A stretch of DNA of 64,000 nucleotides from NCBI GenBank assembly GCA_046233115.1, contig JBJXHM010000010.1, positions 62,001 to 126,000 on the forward strand, in the 5' to 3' direction. The translations under genes were made by a program, and so were the position numbers. Positions within the stretch are counted from its first letter, which is position 1. The number at the start of each line of letters is the position of its first letter. Source of the DNA: JACOMY01 sp046233115. Its GTDB lineage: Bacteria; Pseudomonadota; Alphaproteobacteria; Kiloniellales; JACOMY01. Shown here piece by piece: positions 61,001-64,000 of this stretch. Under the pieces are notes generated by a model. It saw only the letters and a list, made by a program, of their open reading frames with translations. It was not told the DNA's origin and made no database searches.

Positions 61001-61897
61001 ATGATGGCAGATGTTCTTTGGCAGGGGCTGACCCAGTCGTCCTTGGATCAGCAACTGAACTTGCGGGCGCGCTGGCCCTCCCACCAGGAGGTCCTGGAAC
61101 GTTGGGCTCGCGACAGTGCCGCGCTACGCGCGCGCCTCACCGACCAGCAGACCCTGGCCTATGGCGACCACCGCCTGCAGCGGGTCGATCTCTTCCGCCC
61201 GGCGGCCAGGAGCGGACCGCTGCCGCTTCTGGTCTTCGTCCATGGCGGCTACTGGCAGAGCCTGGACAAGGACGATTTCAGCTTCATCCTGCCGCCCTTC
61301 CTGGATGCGGGCATCGCAGTCGCCTCGGTCAACTACCGCATGGCGCCCGAGGTGCGGCTGGGCGAGATCTGTGCCGACGTCACCGCGGCCCTCGACCTGC
61401 TCTCCGCCGAAGCTGCAGGCCTGGGCTGCCAGGACCAGGGCTTCGTCCTCTGCGGTCACTCCGCCGGCGGCCATCTGGTGATGCAGGAGGCGGTGCGCGA
61501 GGGCCGGGCGCTGGCAGGTGGCGAGATCGACCGTTCGCGCCTCGCTGCGGTCTGCTCGATCTCCGGCATCTACGACCTGGCGCCGTTGCAGCACTCCTAC
61601 CAGCAGATCATGCTGCAGCTCAGCGATCGGGACATCTGCGCGCTGAGCCCGCTGCGCAATGCGCCGCTGCACAGCCCGCCGGTTCTTGTTGCGGTCGGTG
61701 ACCAAGAGACCCCAGAATTCCTAAGACAACAGACGGCGCTGATCTCTCACTGGCAGGCACTGGACCTGCCGATCGAAGGACAGCGCGCTTCAGGCCAGGA
61801 CCACTTCACCATCGTGGACCTGCTCTCGGACGCCTCGCACGCGCCGACGCGCTGGCTGATTGCGGCCTGCCTGGAAAACAGCAGGAGGGAGCAGTGA
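61001..61897 (+). CDS. Alpha/beta hydrolase (arylformamidase-like)
   Basis: A serine hydrolase of the BD-FAE/arylformamidase type: oxyanion motif LLVFVHGGYWQSLDKDD, nucleophile elbow VLCGHSAGGHLVMQEA, and the C-terminal His in GQDHFTIVDLLSD. Kynurenine formamidase of tryptophan breakdown has this pattern, but no other kyn genes are near. Candidate starts are ATG 60986 (directly after GGAGG), 61001 and 61004. Its stop overlaps the GTG of the response regulator (GTGA), so the two are translationally coupled. Confidence 0.78.
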   Translation: MMADVLWQGLTQSSLDQQLNLRARWPSHQEVLERWARDSAALRARLTDQQTLAYGDHRLQRVDLFRPAARSGPLPLLVFVHGGYWQSLDKDDFSFILPPFLDAGIAVASVNYRMAPEVRLGEICADVTAALDLLSAEAAGLGCQDQGFVLCGHSAGGHLVMQEAVREGRALAGGEIDRSRLAAVCSISGIYDLAPLQHSYQQIMLQLSDRDICALSPLRNAPLHSPPVLVAVGDQETPEFLRQQTALISHWQALDLPIEGQRASGQDHFTIVDLLSDASHAPTRWLIAACLENSRREQ

Positions 61898-62589
61898 GCA
61901 CACTGGTCGGTAAACGGATCCTTCTGGTCGACGACGACCAGGCGCTGCGTCAGGCCCTGGCCGAACAGCTACATCTGCACGAGGAGTTCGTCACGCAGGA
62001 GGCCGACAGCGGCCAGGCCGCGCTGGAGGTCACCAAGCAGGAGATTTTCGACGCCATCGTGCTGGATGTGGGCCTGCCCGATATCGACGGCCGCGAAGTC
62101 TGTCGCCTGCTGCGCCGCAACGGGGTCAAGTGTCCGGTGATCATGCTGACCGCCTCGGCCAGCGATGCCGACCAGATCCTGGGGCTGGACGCCGGCGCCA
62201 ACGACTATGTCGCCAAGCCCTTCCGCCTGGGCGTGCTGCTGGCACGGCTGCGCGCCCAGCTCCGCCAGCACGAGCAGAGCGAAGACGCCACCTTCACCAT
62301 CGGTCCCTACAGCTTCCGGCCGGCCGCCAAGCTGATGCTGCACGACGAGAAGCAGCGCAAGGTGCGCCTGACCGAGAAGGAGACGGCGATCCTGAAGTAC
62401 CTCTATCGGGCCGGCGACCGCGCGGTCGGGCGCGATACCCTGCTGGGCGAGGTCTGGGGCTACAACGCCGGGGTCACCACACACACCCTGGAGACCCACA
62501 TCTACCGCCTGCGGCAGAAGATCGAGGCCGACCCGACCCATCCCGCACTGCTGCTGACGGAGCCCGGCGGCTACCGCTTGGCGCCCTGA
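61894..62589 (+). CDS. OmpR-family response regulator
   Basis: A 231-residue two-component regulator. Receiver domain: acidic pair ILLVDDDQALRQAL, phospho-acceptor Asp in AIVLDVGLPDIDGRE and the conserved Lys in NDYVAKPFRLG. DNA-binding winged helix: VRLTEKETAILKYLYRAGDR and THTLETHIYRLRQKIEADP. No histidine kinase is encoded next to it, so its partner is elsewhere. It starts with GTG overlapping the hydrolase stop. Confidence 0.94.
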   Translation: MSTLVGKRILLVDDDQALRQALAEQLHLHEEFVTQEADSGQAALEVTKQEIFDAIVLDVGLPDIDGREVCRLLRRNGVKCPVIMLTASASDADQILGLDAGANDYVAKPFRLGVLLARLRAQLRQHEQSEDATFTIGPYSFRPAAKLMLHDEKQRKVRLTEKETAILKYLYRAGDRAVGRDTLLGEVWGYNAGVTTHTLETHIYRLRQKIEADPTHPALLLTEPGGYRLAP

Positions 62590-62603
62590 TCGGGACCGGG
62601 AAC

Positions 62604-63827
62604 CTATGCCGGCTCCGGTGTTCGGCGACGATGCGCCAGGCGCCGGCCGAGCCAGATCGTCAGCACCAAGGCCAGGAGGTTGAGCAGGCAGAAGACCGGC
62701 GCCGCCAGCCGCCAGCCGCCAGCCGAGCCGATCATCGCCGCCAGCAGCATAGGGCCGGCCAAAACGCCGATGTTGCGCAGGGTCAGCATGATGCCGAAGG
62801 CTGCCAGGGTGGCGCCCTGAGGCCCCACGATGGTGCCGGGCATGGCGAAGAGGCCGGTGGGCACGAGACCTGCCCCGATACCGTAGGCGATCAGCAGCAC
62901 CACACCCCAGAGCCCTTCGCCAACACTCGGCAGAAACCACCAGCAGACCGCCTCCAGGGCGAAACCGATGATCAGCAGGCCGGCCGCGGTCACGCCGCGG
63001 CGCATCAGGCTGGCAGAGAGGAGATTGAAAGTCGCGACCAGCAGGACCGGAACGAGATAGGCATAGGTCGCTACCTCCGGCGTCGAAGCCAGCGCCTTGA
63101 CCATGTAGTCCGGGAACCAGGTCATGAAGCCGATGTACTGGCCGGAGAACAGCAGAAAGCCGATACCAGCCACCCACAGCAGCTGGCGCTCCTCGCCGGT
63201 CAGCAGTACCGTCTTGCGCCCAGCCCCGGCATTGCCGGCGCCCAGGTGAATGCTGCGGCTACGCTGCATGCCGACCAGCCAGATCGCCATCGCCAGGCTT
63301 GCGGCGATGCCGATCCACCAGACCGGACGCCAAAGGCCGGCATCCTGGGTCGGAAGGCTCAAGAGAGCGGCCGTCATCTGGCCGACCGGGACCCAGCAAG
63401 CGCTCATCGCCGCCACCAGCGGCAGGTGCCGGCGCGCGGCATTGGCACCGGCGCTGGCCGGTCCGACCAGCGCCAGGATCGAGAAACCGAGTCCCTCGAG
63501 CGCCCGCCCGGCCAGCACCACCCAGCCCGACTGCGGCACCGCCAGCACCAGGAGCGTGCCCAGCACGAAGCAGGCGAGCCCGCACCAGAGTGCGGTGACC
63601 GCACGGCCGGCGGCGATGACGCGCGACAGCGGCAGGGTGGTCAGCAGGCCGACCAGGGCATAGATGCTCATGAAGCCGCCGGCCAGGACCAGGTCGTAGT
63701 GATAGTCCGACAGCATGATCGGCAGCACGGGCGGCAGCTTGAACTGCTGGAAGGCGGCGAAGCTAGCCAGTACCAGACCGAAGGCAACCCCGACCCAGCG
63801 GGTCTTCTCGTCGCGTGCCACGTCCAA
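62604..63827 (-). CDS. Major facilitator superfamily transporter
   Basis: A 407-residue membrane protein with the MFS pattern of twelve helices in two halves: PIMLSDYHYDLVLAGGFMSI / LLTTLPLSRVIAAGRAV in the first and LASTPEVATYAYLVPVLLV, GLFAMPGTIVGPQGATLAA in the second. Substrate unknown; cyanate/nitrate-like (CynX/NarK-like) or drug exporter subgroups are possible. The frame can start at TTG 63827 or GTG 63821. It converges with the response regulator (14-bp gap). Confidence 0.85.
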   Translation of the reverse strand: MDVARDEKTRWVGVAFGLVLASFAAFQQFKLPPVLPIMLSDYHYDLVLAGGFMSIYALVGLLTTLPLSRVIAAGRAVTALWCGLACFVLGTLLVLAVPQSGWVVLAGRALEGLGFSILALVGPASAGANAARRHLPLVAAMSACWVPVGQMTAALLSLPTQDAGLWRPVWWIGIAASLAMAIWLVGMQRSRSIHLGAGNAGAGRKTVLLTGEERQLLWVAGIGFLLFSGQYIGFMTWFPDYMVKALASTPEVATYAYLVPVLLVATFNLLSASLMRRGVTAAGLLIIGFALEAVCWWFLPSVGEGLWGVVLLIAYGIGAGLVPTGLFAMPGTIVGPQGATLAAFGIMLTLRNIGVLAGPMLLAAMIGSAGGWRLAAPVFCLLNLLALVLTIWLGRRLAHRRRTPEPA

Positions 63828-64000
63828 CCGTCAGCCCTCTCTTCGCCTACCGGGCGGAACGGAAAGAAGGGAGACGCTTCTCTTCCGGCAGTAGCCTCGG
63901 CTCGATTTCCGATCGCAGAGCGCCCGCCGCTTCGCATAGCGCCCTACCCGAAGCCTTTGCACTTTCGCCGTACAATCGCCATGTCCTAGACTGCATAGGA
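63828..64000. other. Right-edge intergenic sequence
   Basis: The last 173 bases hold no gene I can support; they are the upstream region of the MFS gene and possibly of a gene beyond the edge. Confidence 0.5.

Overview
The window is a GC-rich, densely packed chromosomal segment of an alphaproteobacterium. The evidence is the ctaC-ctaD-ctaB order, the ruvCAB-ybgC-tolQRAB-pal-cpoB-tilS-ftsH-folP run, a zapA/6S RNA/fthFS junction, the DUF3576-leuS-lptE-holA cluster and a cysteine-free L31. The overall gene content fits a Rhodospirillales/Kiloniellales-type lineage; that placement is inference. No plasmid, phage, insertion-sequence, tRNA, rRNA or CRISPR features were seen.

Layout. 1-3.8 kb: aa3-type cytochrome oxidase genes (minus strand). 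4.2-7.2 kb: tldD, a TenA-family protein, and thiD facing them. 7.2-23.7 kb: an almost unbroken minus-strand housekeeping run covering folate synthesis, FtsH, TilS, the complete Tol-Pal envelope system, the RuvABC resolvasome, YebC, YmdB, a folate-salvage enzyme, 6S RNA, ZapA and a small coiled-coil protein. 24.0-31.1 kb: plus-strand central carbon genes (transketolase, class I aldolase, GAPDH), an unrecognised ORF translationally coupled to a divergent ThiE-like gene, and two inositol-monophosphatase-family genes. 31.4-37.2 kb: a Pro/Ala-rich OmpA-domain protein, a MotA/TolQ-like channel protein and an 885-residue MotB-like protein with a very long periplasmic coiled coil, which together look like an unassigned ion-driven envelope machine. 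37.2-46.0 kb: an MsbA-type ABC exporter, rpmE, two tandem paralogous outer-membrane-barrel-like proteins, a small heat-shock protein with an apparent sigma-32 promoter and an RNA-thermometer leader, a large MscS channel and holA. 46.0-50 kb: a perfect 33-bp inverted repeat, then lptE, leuS and a DUF3576 lipoprotein. 50.1-57.5 kb: three sulfotransferase-family genes (two with TPR repeats) and two tandem porins. 57.6-64 kb: YggS, a 2OG-Fe(II) oxygenase, an L,D-transpeptidase, RibA, an alpha/beta hydrolase coupled to a response regulator, and an MFS transporter.

Themes. Much of the window builds or energises the cell envelope: Tol-Pal, the second TolQ/MotB-like system, LptE, MsbA-like export, porins, the L,D-transpeptidase and MscS. 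A second theme is thiamine-linked metabolism: TenA, ThiD, ThiE-like, and the TPP enzyme transketolase. The most interesting unexplained items are the 31.4-37.2 kb stator-like cluster, the GAPDH-coupled unknown ORF, the sulfotransferase cluster, the 33-bp palindrome and the RNA regulators (6S RNA and the ROSE-like thermometer). Start codons were chosen by eye from ribosome-binding sites and family start points. All functions rest on motif recognition, not on database searches.
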